From Candidatus Cloacimonadota bacterium (GTDB lineage: Bacteria > Cloacimonadota > Cloacimonadia > Cloacimonadales > Cloacimonadaceae), in the NCBI GenBank assembly GCA_029781115.1, contig JAKOXG010000006.1, positions 62,001 to 126,000 on the forward strand: DNA of 64,000 bases. Reading direction: 5' to 3'. The notes under the pieces were generated by a model. The model was not told the origin of the DNA. It did no database searches and worked only from the letters and a program-made list of their open reading frames with translations. Below are positions 26,799 to 35,466 of the stretch, in pieces. A program made the position numbers and the translations under genes. Each line of letters begins with the position of its first letter. Position 1 is the first letter of the stretch.

Positions 26799-28351
26799 GA
26801 TTCCTCCTTATACAAGGGGATTTCCCCGATGGTAGTAACTCGCTCGGGTTCCCCAATTATTTCTTTTATCCTGTTGTATACATTCAAGATGGTTTGTGAA
26901 GGTGTAGAAGCTCCGGCAGCCAGGCCGATGGTCTGCTTGCCTTGCAACCAATCAGGCTCGATTTCAGCCGCAGTCTCTATCTTGAAGCAATCACAATGCT
27001 TTTGGCAGAGCTGATACAGTTGAGTGGTATTGGAGCTATTTTGCCCGCCTATCACTATCATCAGATCTGCGATCTTGGCCAGATCGACGGTAGCCTTTTG
27101 GCGCTGCTGAGTGGCCAGGCAGATGGTGTTGTAAATCCTCAGTTCCTGCACGCGGGTGCTGAACCAGGCACTCATGGCGGCGAGGTCTTCCGGCTTCTTG
27201 GTGGTTTGGCAGATGATGCACACCTTGCTGTGAAAAACCTGCTCCGGCGTGCTGCCCGGCGCCAGGACAAGCGTGCTTCCATTGCCCCAGGAGCGCATCC
27301 CGATTACCTCTGGGTGATGCTCGTCTCCCATGATAATCACCTGATAATCCTCAGCAGACATCTCCTTAACCAATTGCTGAGCCCGTTTCACATAGGGACA
27401 GGTAGCATCGACTATCGTGTTTCCAGAAGCCTCCAAAGCTTCGTAGACCTCTCTGGAAGCACCATGAGAGCGGATGATAACGGTGTGATTCTGCAAGGGA
27501 GTGGGATCTTCACACACGAAAATCCCCTGCGCTGCCAGTTGGTTTACGACCACCGGATTGTGGATCAATTCACCCAGGGTGCACACGTTTTGGCTTGTTT
27601 TCCTGGCTTCTGTAGCCATCTGAATCGCCCTGCGCACACCAAAGCAAAAACCGGAATGCTCCGCCAGATAGATGGTGGTTGCACCCCGCTTTTGCGTGAT
27701 AGCTTTGTAAAGCACCTCTACCTGTTCTTCGATGCTCAAAGTTCCGGTATCCACCTCGATGGCGTCCGGCATTTTCATCAAAGGAGCCAAAGCGCGGCCG
27801 GCGTCGTTTTCATCTCTTTGCCTGATGTCTTTCAGCACATCCTGATAATCCACTTCCAAGCCACGTTGGGCCAGCTCATCAAACCTTCTCTGGGCTCTGA
27901 TCTCGGCATCTGCCACCAAGAAAAACTTGAAGTCTGCATCGGGAAACACATATGAACCTATATCACGTCCATCCAGGATGAACCCACCGCTCGAAGCGAT
28001 CTTCCTCTGCAATTCCACCATCTTCAAGCGCACGCTCGGCAAGGCGGAGATGGCAGAGGCTTGTTTGGAGATATGCTCACTGCGGATTTGTTGGGAAACA
28101 TCCTCATCGCCCAAAAAGATACGGTTTACGCCGCCGCTGAATTCCACCCGCAGCTGTATCTCGTCCATCATAGATTCGATCGCTGAAGCGTCATCCAAGG
28201 GCACAGCTAACCTCTCGGCCTGCAATGCACAAGCGCGATACATAGCTCCGGTATCCAGATACACCAATCCCAGCTTGGCAGCTAAGAGCCGAGCTGTGGT
28301 GCTCTTGCCGGAGGCAGCGGGGCCATCAATGGCGATAATAGGTTTTTTCAT
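26792..28351 (-). CDS. cmk-ispH: cytidylate kinase fused to IspH (HMB-PP reductase)
   Basis: One 519-residue reading frame joins two enzymes. Residues 1-215 are CMP/dCMP kinase: P-loop GPAASGKST near 10, DTGAMYRACA, and the LDGRDIGSYVFPDAD site. Residues 222-519 are IspH (LytB), the 4Fe-4S enzyme that makes IPP and DMAPP in the MEP pathway. The three cluster cysteines are in SGFCFGVRRA, DATCPYV and TICLATQQRQ, with catalytic-site GELIHNP and DEHHPEV. ATG 28351 was chosen because AAGGGA lies 6 bases upstream and kinases start MKKPIIAIDGP. The frame is open to 28399. Both halves look complete, so both activities are expected. Confidence 0.92.
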   Translation of the reverse strand: MKKPIIAIDGPAASGKSTTARLLAAKLGLVYLDTGAMYRACALQAERLAVPLDDASAIESMMDEIQLRVEFSGGVNRIFLGDEDVSQQIRSEHISKQASAISALPSVRLKMVELQRKIASSGGFILDGRDIGSYVFPDADFKFFLVADAEIRAQRRFDELAQRGLEVDYQDVLKDIRQRDENDAGRALAPLMKMPDAIEVDTGTLSIEEQVEVLYKAITQKRGATTIYLAEHSGFCFGVRRAIQMATEARKTSQNVCTLGELIHNPVVVNQLAAQGIFVCEDPTPLQNHTVIIRSHGASREVYEALEASGNTIVDATCPYVKRAQQLVKEMSAEDYQVIIMGDEHHPEVIGMRSWGNGSTLVLAPGSTPEQVFHSKVCIICQTTKKPEDLAAMSAWFSTRVQELRIYNTICLATQQRQKATVDLAKIADLMIVIGGQNSSNTTQLYQLCQKHCDCFKIETAAEIEPDWLQGKQTIGLAAGASTPSQTILNVYNRIKEIIGEPERVTTIGEIPLYKEESC

Positions 28352-28656
28352 ACAATTTCCCTTGTAAGACCAAGATTTTAAAGATTCAAGTGCGGTCAAT
28401 AACTATTTTCACATTGGCTAAAATATCTGCCCTGAAACACTCACGTAAATGCGCCTAACTTCCTCTATTGGTGCCGGATAGCGGCACCTTAAAACTTTTT
28501 TAATAAATCTGTCCCACAGCTCTGAAAAGACCTGTATAGACGCACACTGAGAGCTAAGCTCAGATAGCTTCGCATCGTCTTCGTGCTCCGATATCTCTTG
28601 CCTGTTTCACCAAGCCGCCTTATATTATCTGCACAGTTATTAAGGAGCGATTAAGT
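28352..28656. other. 305-bp divergent promoter region between cmk-ispH and dgt
   Basis: Contains the predicted dgt promoter and a 7-bp perfect hairpin GGTGCCG-GATAG-CGGCACC at 28470-28488, followed on the plus strand by TTAAAACTTTTTT. No gene reads into it from the left, so it could be an attenuator, or the end of a small transcript I cannot define. GAGAGCTAAGCTC at 28549 is a further small palindrome. Confidence 0.4.
28598..28626 (+). promoter_or_regulatory. predicted sigma-70-type promoter of dgt
   Basis: TTGCCT (28598-28603), a 17-bp spacer and TATATT (28621-28626) lie 30 bp upstream of the start codon, with AAGGAG between. Good consensus spacing; sequence evidence only. Confidence 0.55.
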
Positions 28657-29808
28657 ATGAAAGACAACTTGAATAAATTGTTCTCACAAATCAGAGAGAG
28701 CTACCAATGTGCCTTGGGGCCGCGTGCCTTCAGGGAACAGGACGCCACGCGCAGGCATGTGGAAGATGAAGACGAGATGCGCACCCGCTTTGCCGTGGAT
28801 AGAGACCGCATCCTCTACAGCGGCTCTTACAGACGCTATCACGGCAAGACGCAGGTCTTTTCCTTCACCAATCTCATCGACGAGGAGATGACCAACCGCA
28901 ACCTCCACGTTGCGCACGTATCGCAGATTTCCCGCACCATTGGCAAATACTTGAGGCTCAATACCGAGCTGATCGAAGCCATCGCCTTGGGGCACGACCT
29001 GGGTCACCCTCCCTTCGGGCATGATGGTGAAAAAGCGCTCTCCGAGAGCTGCGTAAAGCATGGAATAGGTGAGTTTCACCACAACATAGAATCCCTGTAT
29101 ATCGTGGATAACATCTCACGCAAAGGACAGGGTCTCAACCTCACTTTCCAGGTGCGGGACGGCATCATTTCCCACGATGGAGAAGTGCACAACACCCGCT
29201 TGGAGCCGGAATTCAACAAGACCGAAGCAGAGATTCAAGACTACATCACCAGAAAGAAAGCCGGTGAATTTGTCCACTGGATGCCCAGCACCCTGGAAGG
29301 CTGCGTGGTTCGCATTGCCGACACCATCGCCTACATCGGCCAAGACATCGAAGACGCCATCCGCTTTAAGATCCTCAAAAGGGAGGACTTACCCAAAGAA
29401 GCCACCCAGTATTTGGGCAATGAAAACAGCCAGATCATCGAAACGCTGATCAAGAGCGTGATCGCCAACAGCGTAGACAGGGATTGGATCGCCTTTGATG
29501 AGGAAACATCTTACCATCTGCTTGAGCTAAAGAAGTTTAACTACAAATACATCTACACGGATAAGAACGTAAAACACGCCAATGCAGTCATCAACCGCAC
29601 CATGGGCATGCTCTTTGATATCTATATGGAAGACATCCGCAAAAACAATACGGACTCCATGATTTTCAAACACTTCCTGGATCATAAGGTTGACGCATAC
29701 CGAGAAGGCCTCTTGCCGGCAGAACAGGTGCGGGATTTCATTGCCACCATGACGGATAGATATTACAACGAGCAGATTAAAGACCATTTCCTGCCTTGGA
29801 AATGGTAG
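28657..29808 (+). CDS. dgt: dGTP triphosphohydrolase-like HD-domain enzyme
   Basis: A 383-residue HD phosphohydrolase of the dGTPase family, which releases triphosphate from dNTPs and so tunes nucleotide pools. The family N-terminus RDRILYSGSYRRYHGKTQVF is present. The metal ligands lie in LHVAHVSQISR, ALGHDLGHPPFGHDGE (HD pair), and the later D in VVRIADTIAYIGQDIEDA. Length matches the shorter dGTPase-like type 2 proteins. AAGGAG precedes the ATG. The last codons (LPWKW, stop) form the first unit of a 73-bp tandem repeat that runs on into the intergenic region. Confidence 0.9.
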   Translation: MKDNLNKLFSQIRESYQCALGPRAFREQDATRRHVEDEDEMRTRFAVDRDRILYSGSYRRYHGKTQVFSFTNLIDEEMTNRNLHVAHVSQISRTIGKYLRLNTELIEAIALGHDLGHPPFGHDGEKALSESCVKHGIGEFHHNIESLYIVDNISRKGQGLNLTFQVRDGIISHDGEVHNTRLEPEFNKTEAEIQDYITRKKAGEFVHWMPSTLEGCVVRIADTIAYIGQDIEDAIRFKILKREDLPKEATQYLGNENSQIIETLIKSVIANSVDRDWIAFDEETSYHLLELKKFNYKYIYTDKNVKHANAVINRTMGMLFDIYMEDIRKNNTDSMIFKHFLDHKVDAYREGLLPAEQVRDFIATMTDRYYNEQIKDHFLPWKW

Positions 29809-29951
29809 CTAAAAGCAGTATGCACTGTTTGGGTGCGGCGGTTCAGCGACCGCCGGCTACCTCCTGCCCTGGAAATGGTAGCTGAAAGCAATATGCTCTG
29901 TTTGAGTGCGGCGGTTCAGCGACCGCCGGCTACCTCCTGCCCTGGAAATGG
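29791..29951 (+). repeat. 73-bp tandem repeat derived from the dgt 3' end
   Basis: Unit starts at 29791, 29864 and 29937 are exactly 73 bp apart: two complete units plus 15 bp of a third. Each starts CTGCC(T/C)TGGAAATGG, the codons for the last four residues of dgt, and the first two run on through the stop codon. Each complete unit holds a strong hairpin CGGCGGT-TCAGCG-ACCGCCG. The two complete units differ at only a handful of positions, so the duplication is recent or maintained. Confidence 0.9.
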
Positions 29952-29977
29952 CAGGCTGCCAAGGGTTTAGAAAGCTC

Positions 29978-31087
29978 CTACTTTAGATAAGCTTCCAGCA
30001 CCAGATCTCCATCCAAAACCATGCAGGAACGGATGTCTATCTTGATGGCATTGGCGATATTGCCCAGGTTCAGCGAGCTAAGCGCAGCTCTATCTCCGCC
30101 TATGATCTTGGAGCCGTAGTAGATGAGGAGTTTATCCACCAAACGCAGACGGACAAACTCCGATGCCAGCGCACCGCCGGATTCCAACAACACGCTGTAA
30201 AAGCCTCTATTGTGCAGAAAATCCAGCACTTTGGGCAAGCTCAGGTGCGTGCCTTCCAACCCGATGGGCACCAATTCCACGCCCATATTTCTCAGGATCG
30301 CCGCCTTCATAAATTGCTTCCGCCCCAATACCGGCGCATGAAACACCATCAGCGGCGCTTGATCCATGCTCTTGACCAGAGCGCAATCGATGGGCAGCTG
30401 CAAATCCTTATCCAACACCACCCGCAGGGGTTGGCGCCGAGCCAGGGGAATCCTGGAAGTGAGCAAAGGATCATCTGCCAACACCGTGGAAATGCCCACC
30501 AACATGCAATCTACCTGATGCCTCAGGACATGCACCTGCATCCTGGAAGCGGCTGAACTGATCCACTTTGACGACCCATCCGGTGCAGCGTATTTACCAT
30601 CCAAACTGAGCGCCATCTTCAGGATGACGAAGGGTCTGCCCTTCTGGATTCTGCAAAGGAAATATTCATTTTGCCGGGCTATCTCTTCTTCCATGTAGCC
30701 CCAACTGACCTCTATCCCCGCTTCCCGCATGGCGACGATGCCAACCCCCTCCTTGCTGATATCCTCATTGACTTGGGGGTTGGGATCGCGGATGCCAAAA
30801 AACACTCTTTTGATCCCCGCTTTGATGATCGCATCCGTGCAGGGAGGCGTCTTTCCCTGGTGTGAACAGGGCTCCAAGGTCACATAGAGGTCTGCCCCTT
30901 TTGCCTTTTCACCGGCCAACTTAAGTGCCATAGCTTCTGCGTGATACGAGCCATAGCTTTGCGTGTGCGCTTGGGCGATCACCACATCATCCTTCACCAC
31001 TACCGCGCCCACAAAGGGGTTTGGAGAGCAGAAGCCACGCGCCTTTTCCGCTTCCTCAAAAGCCATTTGCATATATTTTGGGTTCAT
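29978..31087 (-). CDS. ribD: bifunctional riboflavin biosynthesis deaminase/reductase
   Basis: A 369-residue enzyme for steps 2 and 3 of riboflavin synthesis. The N-terminal zinc deaminase has YHAEAMAL and EPCSHQGKTPPC (ligands H, C, C; catalytic E). The C-terminal reductase starts near residue 150 with RPFVILKMALSLDGKYA and carries SKWISS, LVGISTVLADDP and LLESGGALASEF for NADPH and substrate. The start overlaps the stop of the TPR gene (ATGA). It ends a nadE-TPR-ribD operon, which groups NAD and flavin cofactor synthesis. No other rib gene or FMN riboswitch is seen here. Confidence 0.95.
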   Translation of the reverse strand: MNPKYMQMAFEEAEKARGFCSPNPFVGAVVVKDDVVIAQAHTQSYGSYHAEAMALKLAGEKAKGADLYVTLEPCSHQGKTPPCTDAIIKAGIKRVFFGIRDPNPQVNEDISKEGVGIVAMREAGIEVSWGYMEEEIARQNEYFLCRIQKGRPFVILKMALSLDGKYAAPDGSSKWISSAASRMQVHVLRHQVDCMLVGISTVLADDPLLTSRIPLARRQPLRVVLDKDLQLPIDCALVKSMDQAPLMVFHAPVLGRKQFMKAAILRNMGVELVPIGLEGTHLSLPKVLDFLHNRGFYSVLLESGGALASEFVRLRLVDKLLIYYGSKIIGGDRAALSSLNLGNIANAIKIDIRSCMVLDGDLVLEAYLK

Positions 31088-32259
31088 TTGTGCCTTTCCA
31101 TGTTTCTCTTTGCCGGCTCCAGATTGGGATCAATCTGCAAAGCCTTCTTCCACAGCTTCTTAGCCTCTTCTATCTGCCCCTTGCCCGCATAGGCAGCACC
31201 TAAATTGTTAAGCACCAGCGGGTCTTCGCTATTCTTCTCATAAAGCTTTTCAAACCAATACATTGCCTCATCCAAATCCTCCTGAGCCAAGTTGATCGAG
31301 CCCAAGGAAAAGGTAGGCGCATAAAAATCGTTGTCCAAGGCGATGGAATCAAAGAAGGCTATCTTAGCCTTATCCAGCTGCTTCACGATCTGCCAATAGA
31401 TGCCCAAATAGTAGTAAAGATCGGCACTATCGGGGTATAGCTTCAAACCTTCCTGCAAGGCTTCCCAAGCCTGAGCATCCTTGCCCTCGGAAAGAAGCTG
31501 CGCTATCTGACCGTGACGCTTATTGAGCTCATAAAACAGCTTGGGACTGCCATTTATCTGATACCTGAGTCGCCAAACATCGCCCTGCTTGCCAAAGATG
31601 AGCGTCCAATCAAAGCGACGGTTGAGCTCCAGATAAACCATCGCCGTGACGCCATCATCGGCTATGCCGGCATGGATGATATTGTGATGATTTGCCCTCT
31701 TCAACATGGGGATGTCTCGGATGATTTCTTTGTAACGCTGAGCCAGATCCTCTTCTGCGTCTTGATTGATGGTAAACTGCCTCAGCTTGTCCCACTCCAT
31801 TGCAATCACGCAATTTAGATAGTCTGCGGCGATGCTTTCAGGATCCTTTACTTCAGGCTCAGGATACTTCTCCAACCCCAACTTGCCTAACAGATAATTC
31901 ATGGGGAAATGCTGAGGGTATTGATAGCCGGCCAGCCACTCCAGGAGCTGCTTACTATCCTCTGCAGCCACTGCCAAAGGCGTCTTTCCATCCAGGGAAG
32001 CTTGAGGCTGCGAGATCCACAAATCCAAATACAGCTTGATGGCATGGTTGAATTCGGTAACTGAATCTGCCTTAAAAGCAGGCAGGGGGCTGTTTTCATC
32101 CTCTTTGAGCGCATAGGCACATTCGCTGGGACAGCGTTTGTCCAAGCGTATTTCGTTGCAGCAACGCCAGCCTATCTCCTTCCTGCGTCTGGCACAGGTG
32201 CGTAAGGCTCGCTCACTCCGGCAGATACGGCAACGGTCAGACTTGCGAAATCTCAGCAT
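31084..32259 (-). CDS. TPR protein with an N-terminal cysteine-rich region
   Basis: A 391-residue protein. The first 47 residues hold seven cysteines (10, 13, 22, 33, 34, 43, 47), beginning RCRICRSERALRTC, which suggests a zinc-binding or SEC-C-like module. The middle (about 95-250) has no family I recognise. The C-terminal 140 residues hold three to four tetratricopeptide repeats (for example SADLYYYLGIYWQIVKQLDKA and PLVLNNLGAAYAGKGQIEEA). There is no signal peptide. It overlaps nadE by 7 bp and ribD by 4 bp, so all three are tightly coupled. Probably a protein-interaction factor; role unknown. Confidence 0.8.
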   Translation of the reverse strand: MLRFRKSDRCRICRSERALRTCARRRKEIGWRCCNEIRLDKRCPSECAYALKEDENSPLPAFKADSVTEFNHAIKLYLDLWISQPQASLDGKTPLAVAAEDSKQLLEWLAGYQYPQHFPMNYLLGKLGLEKYPEPEVKDPESIAADYLNCVIAMEWDKLRQFTINQDAEEDLAQRYKEIIRDIPMLKRANHHNIIHAGIADDGVTAMVYLELNRRFDWTLIFGKQGDVWRLRYQINGSPKLFYELNKRHGQIAQLLSEGKDAQAWEALQEGLKLYPDSADLYYYLGIYWQIVKQLDKAKIAFFDSIALDNDFYAPTFSLGSINLAQEDLDEAMYWFEKLYEKNSEDPLVLNNLGAAYAGKGQIEEAKKLWKKALQIDPNLEPAKRNMERHK

Positions 32260-33035
32260 GACAGCTCCGGCATGGGCGGCATGGAAAGCTTGAATTTGCT
32301 GCGCTTGACGAGGCGATCCACCAGCTCAAACTCAGCCTGTGAATAGGGCAAGGAAGGGCTCCATTGCTTGATCCCCTGCTCGCTGATGTCGTAAAGTATC
32401 TGATCCAAAACGGGATAGTCTATGCCCAGTTCCTCTTCATCCGTCTGGTTTTCCCAAAGATCCGCAGTGGGCGCTTTGTCTATGATGGACTGAGGCAGCT
32501 TTAGCAATCTTGCAATCCCTTTAACTTCAGTCTTATAGAGGTGACAGATAGGCTCCAGGGCGCAGGCGGAATCGCCCCATTGCGTAAAGTAACCCACCAG
32601 AAGCTCGCTGCGGTTACCGGTTCCCACCACCAAAGCCTGCTGCTCCACCGATTTATCATAGAGCACACACATGCGCGCTCTGGCCATCCAATTACCTTTC
32701 CTCAAAGCACTTGCATCCTTGGCATGAGTATCAAAATAGGGGTCTACCCAAGCGTTGATCCAGATCGTCTCATGCTTGATACCGATGTTTTCTGCCAATT
32801 CCGTGGCATGAGCCACTGCCAATTTGCTGTGCTCAAAATAGGGCATGATAAAGCCAGTGACGTTGTCGCCACCCAAGGCCTTAGCCGCCAAAGCCGCACT
32901 CACCGCGGAATCCAAACCTCCTGAAAGCCCCAACACCGCTTTGGTGAAGCCGGCCTTTTGAAAGTAGTTTTGGATAAACTCCACGATGTGGGCGATCTCT
33001 TTTTCCAAGTTTATACTTCGCATATGCTCATTCAA
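32253..33035 (-). CDS. nadE: NH3-dependent NAD+ synthetase
   Basis: A 260-residue enzyme that amidates deamido-NAD to NAD using ammonia and ATP. The PP-loop is LSGGLDSAVSAALA near residue 37. Substrate contacts RMCVLYDKS, GTGNRSELLVGYFTQWGDSA and PTADLWENQTDEEELG are all present. There is no glutaminase domain, so free ammonia is the donor. A second ATG four codons in (33023) is an alternative start. It is the first gene of the operon with the TPR gene and ribD. The 225 bp upstream, up to the gingipain relic, contain no clear promoter. Confidence 0.94.
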   Translation of the reverse strand: MNEHMRSINLEKEIAHIVEFIQNYFQKAGFTKAVLGLSGGLDSAVSAALAAKALGGDNVTGFIMPYFEHSKLAVAHATELAENIGIKHETIWINAWVDPYFDTHAKDASALRKGNWMARARMCVLYDKSVEQQALVVGTGNRSELLVGYFTQWGDSACALEPICHLYKTEVKGIARLLKLPQSIIDKAPTADLWENQTDEEELGIDYPVLDQILYDISEQGIKQWSPSLPYSQAEFELVDRLVKRSKFKLSMPPMPELSC

Positions 33036-33260
33036 CCTCGTTTTTTCATGTTGAAGTCCATACTCAGAATAGGGGCATTTTTGGTCAACAAGAAAATAAG
33101 GCTCATGCTCAATTAGAGTAGGATAAATCCCTCCGTGGGGCCACCATTAACAGCCAATTCTCTCTTCAAAAGCATAAACTGCTTCACAACTATCCCATGG
33201 CGCCAACAGCAAAACAGACTTCAGAGAGTTTCGGGGCCTGCCAACGATCTTAACAGTTAA

Positions 33261-33884
33261 TTATCTCATCAACATCACTTTTTTACACTGACTTGCCCCG
33301 CTGTTTCAATGCGAACAAAGTAAACTCCAGATGCCACACTACGGTTCAGGTTGTCTACACCACTCCAAATAGTGCGGTGCTGTCCCGCCTCCAACTCGGT
33401 ATCAATGAGTGTCTTAATCTTCTGTCCTTTAACGTTTAAAATACCGAGTTTAACGTGGCCGGCTTGGGGCACATTGTACTCAATCGTCGTTGACAACTTC
33501 AACGGGTGTTGATGGGAAAATAGGCATTGTGTAAAAAGTGCTGTCTGGCTACACGAATGGGCCCCGCTGCCACTCGTCTGAGGTGGATATCTCTGGTTGA
33601 ACAGGAATTAAGTTATAATTGTCGGGCAGTATTTGTGTACTGGATGTAATAGAGATGCTATCAACATCCATTCCAGGCGGAATAACAAAGTTCAATAGCT
33701 TTACCGGCACTTGAGGAGCCCTCACAACCCCAATGTTTTCTAAACCATTCATAAATACTACGTCATAACCTCTTTCCCCTGTGGAGAATTGGATATCTGA
33801 AATGTTAAAGCTCATACTTTAGCTTACTGCCATTGCTGGAACTAACAATGTACAGGCCGCGACGATCAAAAGAGAGTGTTTCAC
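33261..33884 (-). pseudogene. decayed gingipain-like (C25) exported protease: propeptide and sorting domain, middle lost
   Basis: GGAGGA precedes a GTG at 33884 that opens a good signal peptide (HSLLIVAACTLLVPAMA). The same frame then hits TAA at 33819 and continues as a segment resembling the C25 propeptide (SDIQFSTGERGYDVVF, then YNLIPVQPEISTSDE). It meets TAG at 33549 and then runs directly, with a frame change near 33502, into a FlgD-like sorting domain (LSTTIEYNVPQAGHVKLG, SGVYFVRIET). A further shift at a run of six A separates the expected end KKVMLMR (stop 33261). The catalytic middle, usually several hundred residues, is absent. C25 assignment rests on the propeptide only. Confidence 0.7.
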
Positions 33885-33900
33885 GATTCCTCCATGATAC

Positions 33901-35466
33901 TCAGTAGATAAGGGTTATTTTTTTGCTGCTGACAGGCTTGTTGTCGACCGATAGCTTGATCAGGTATACGCCACAGGGAAGCTTTCGTCCCAGGCTATCC
34001 TTCCCATCCCAAACAGCACTGTATTGCTCTTTCCCAAGATAAGAATCCCGGATTCTGGCAACCAACTGGCCTTTAAGGTTATAAACCGACAGCGTAGTTT
34101 TTCCACGACTTTTTAGCTCATAGCAAAGCTTGGCTGTGTCACAAAAAGGGTTGGGTGAAGCAGTAAGATATATTTGAGCAGGGATGACTTCATCATCCAC
34201 TGAATCGTCGAACTCGGTGGTGAAAACCTTGAATAATACTGGGGTTTCGGCGCGGTTTGATAGCAGAATATCGTTGTGTCCATCTCCATTGATATCACCC
34301 AAAAAATACGATAATTGATTTGCAGCATGAGGATCGTAATTTTCTTTGATTACATATTCCAGAATCAAGCCTTCCTGCTCTTGCCAGCGATAGAAATTGA
34401 AACTCTGCATCTGAGGGGTTCCATAGCATAAATATGTGCTGCCATTGAATCTAGCGGTGTAAATGGAACGTAGGTTTGTCGGGGACGAGGTATGCCATAG
34501 TTCAAACTCCAGATCTGCAACAGCAGAGCCCCAACACATTTGAAACTCATTACCGCATAGGAAAATCAGATCATCATAGGAGTCGTGATTAAAATCTTCG
34601 CTCATAAGTGGAAGCAAGTACATGTGGGGCGTATGGACAGTAAAAGATGCGTCATGCTCACTATCAAACTGGTCACCACCTAAGAATAGTTTAAGCACTT
34701 GATATCCGGACTCAGGTGAGGTTCGTGCAGACACTACTAAATCACTGTAACCATCACCATTCAGGTCTCCGACGGCTAACGTGATTCCAAACTCTTCCTC
34801 CATTTCTCCAACAAACTGCCAATCACTGGTTGTATCCAAGGTGGGCCCACCAAAGAAGATATTTACCTGCCCGTAGTGACACAGATTTCCATGCTCTGAG
34901 GAAATAACCAGGTCGTTAAAACCATCACCGTTGAAATCGCCTGATATATTTATGTTTGCCCCAAAATTGAGCCCGTATGTTATGAAACCATAATCCAAGC
35001 CATCCAAGATCAGATCTGGAGTGGTGTCAAAGGTTGGGCCACCGTAATAAACAAGCACCCTTCCCCAATTATCGACACCATAACGAGGCTCAGAAATCAC
35101 CAAATCACAGTAGCCATCGCCATTTATATCAGCGTTATAGGATATGGCAGAGCCAAAACCATAATATGGCCCCGGGTAGGCTGGATCAACAATGATGTGA
35201 TCCGGGGTACTGCTGAAAGAACTGCCACCCAAATAAATATATACATCCTTACGACTAGGTCCACTTCCATGTGGTCGACCAACCAAGACAATATCGTCGT
35301 AGCCATCGCCGTTCAGGTCTCCACCTCCCTTGATGGCTACGCTCCAACCCGACTCAAAAGGTGAAACAATAGAATGCAAAAACTGCATATTTGCTTGTGA
35401 AAATAGCAGTCCCGCAAAACTGCAGAAAAGCAAGGCAATGACCGCTGGCTTGGATAATATTAGCAT
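33901..35466 (-). CDS. exported FG-GAP propeller protein with C-terminal sorting domain
   Basis: A 521-residue protein beginning with a signal peptide (MLILSKPAVIALLFCSFAGLLFS). The body holds at least six FG-GAP repeats (GDLNGDGYDDIVLVG, ADINGDGYCDLVISE, GDFNGDGFNDLVISS, GDLNGDGYSDLVVSA, EDFNHDSYDDLIFL and GDINGDGHNDILLS), the blades of a calcium-binding integrin-like propeller. The last 80 residues are the sorting domain (TASPNPFCDTAKLCYEL, YNLKGQLVARI, GVYLIKLS). The frame is open to 35637, but ATG 35466 gives the signal peptide directly. The stop is 16 bp before the start of the protease relic, so the two formed one unit. Ligand unknown. Confidence 0.82.
   Translation of the reverse strand: MLILSKPAVIALLFCSFAGLLFSQANMQFLHSIVSPFESGWSVAIKGGGDLNGDGYDDIVLVGRPHGSGPSRKDVYIYLGGSSFSSTPDHIIVDPAYPGPYYGFGSAISYNADINGDGYCDLVISEPRYGVDNWGRVLVYYGGPTFDTTPDLILDGLDYGFITYGLNFGANINISGDFNGDGFNDLVISSEHGNLCHYGQVNIFFGGPTLDTTSDWQFVGEMEEEFGITLAVGDLNGDGYSDLVVSARTSPESGYQVLKLFLGGDQFDSEHDASFTVHTPHMYLLPLMSEDFNHDSYDDLIFLCGNEFQMCWGSAVADLEFELWHTSSPTNLRSIYTARFNGSTYLCYGTPQMQSFNFYRWQEQEGLILEYVIKENYDPHAANQLSYFLGDINGDGHNDILLSNRAETPVLFKVFTTEFDDSVDDEVIPAQIYLTASPNPFCDTAKLCYELKSRGKTTLSVYNLKGQLVARIRDSYLGKEQYSAVWDGKDSLGRKLPCGVYLIKLSVDNKPVSSKKITLIY

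Noticed and set aside
29791-29951. Reading the 73-bp tandem repeats as a CRISPR array
   Set aside because: Only two full units, no spacers between them, and the repeat includes dgt coding sequence; no cas genes are present.
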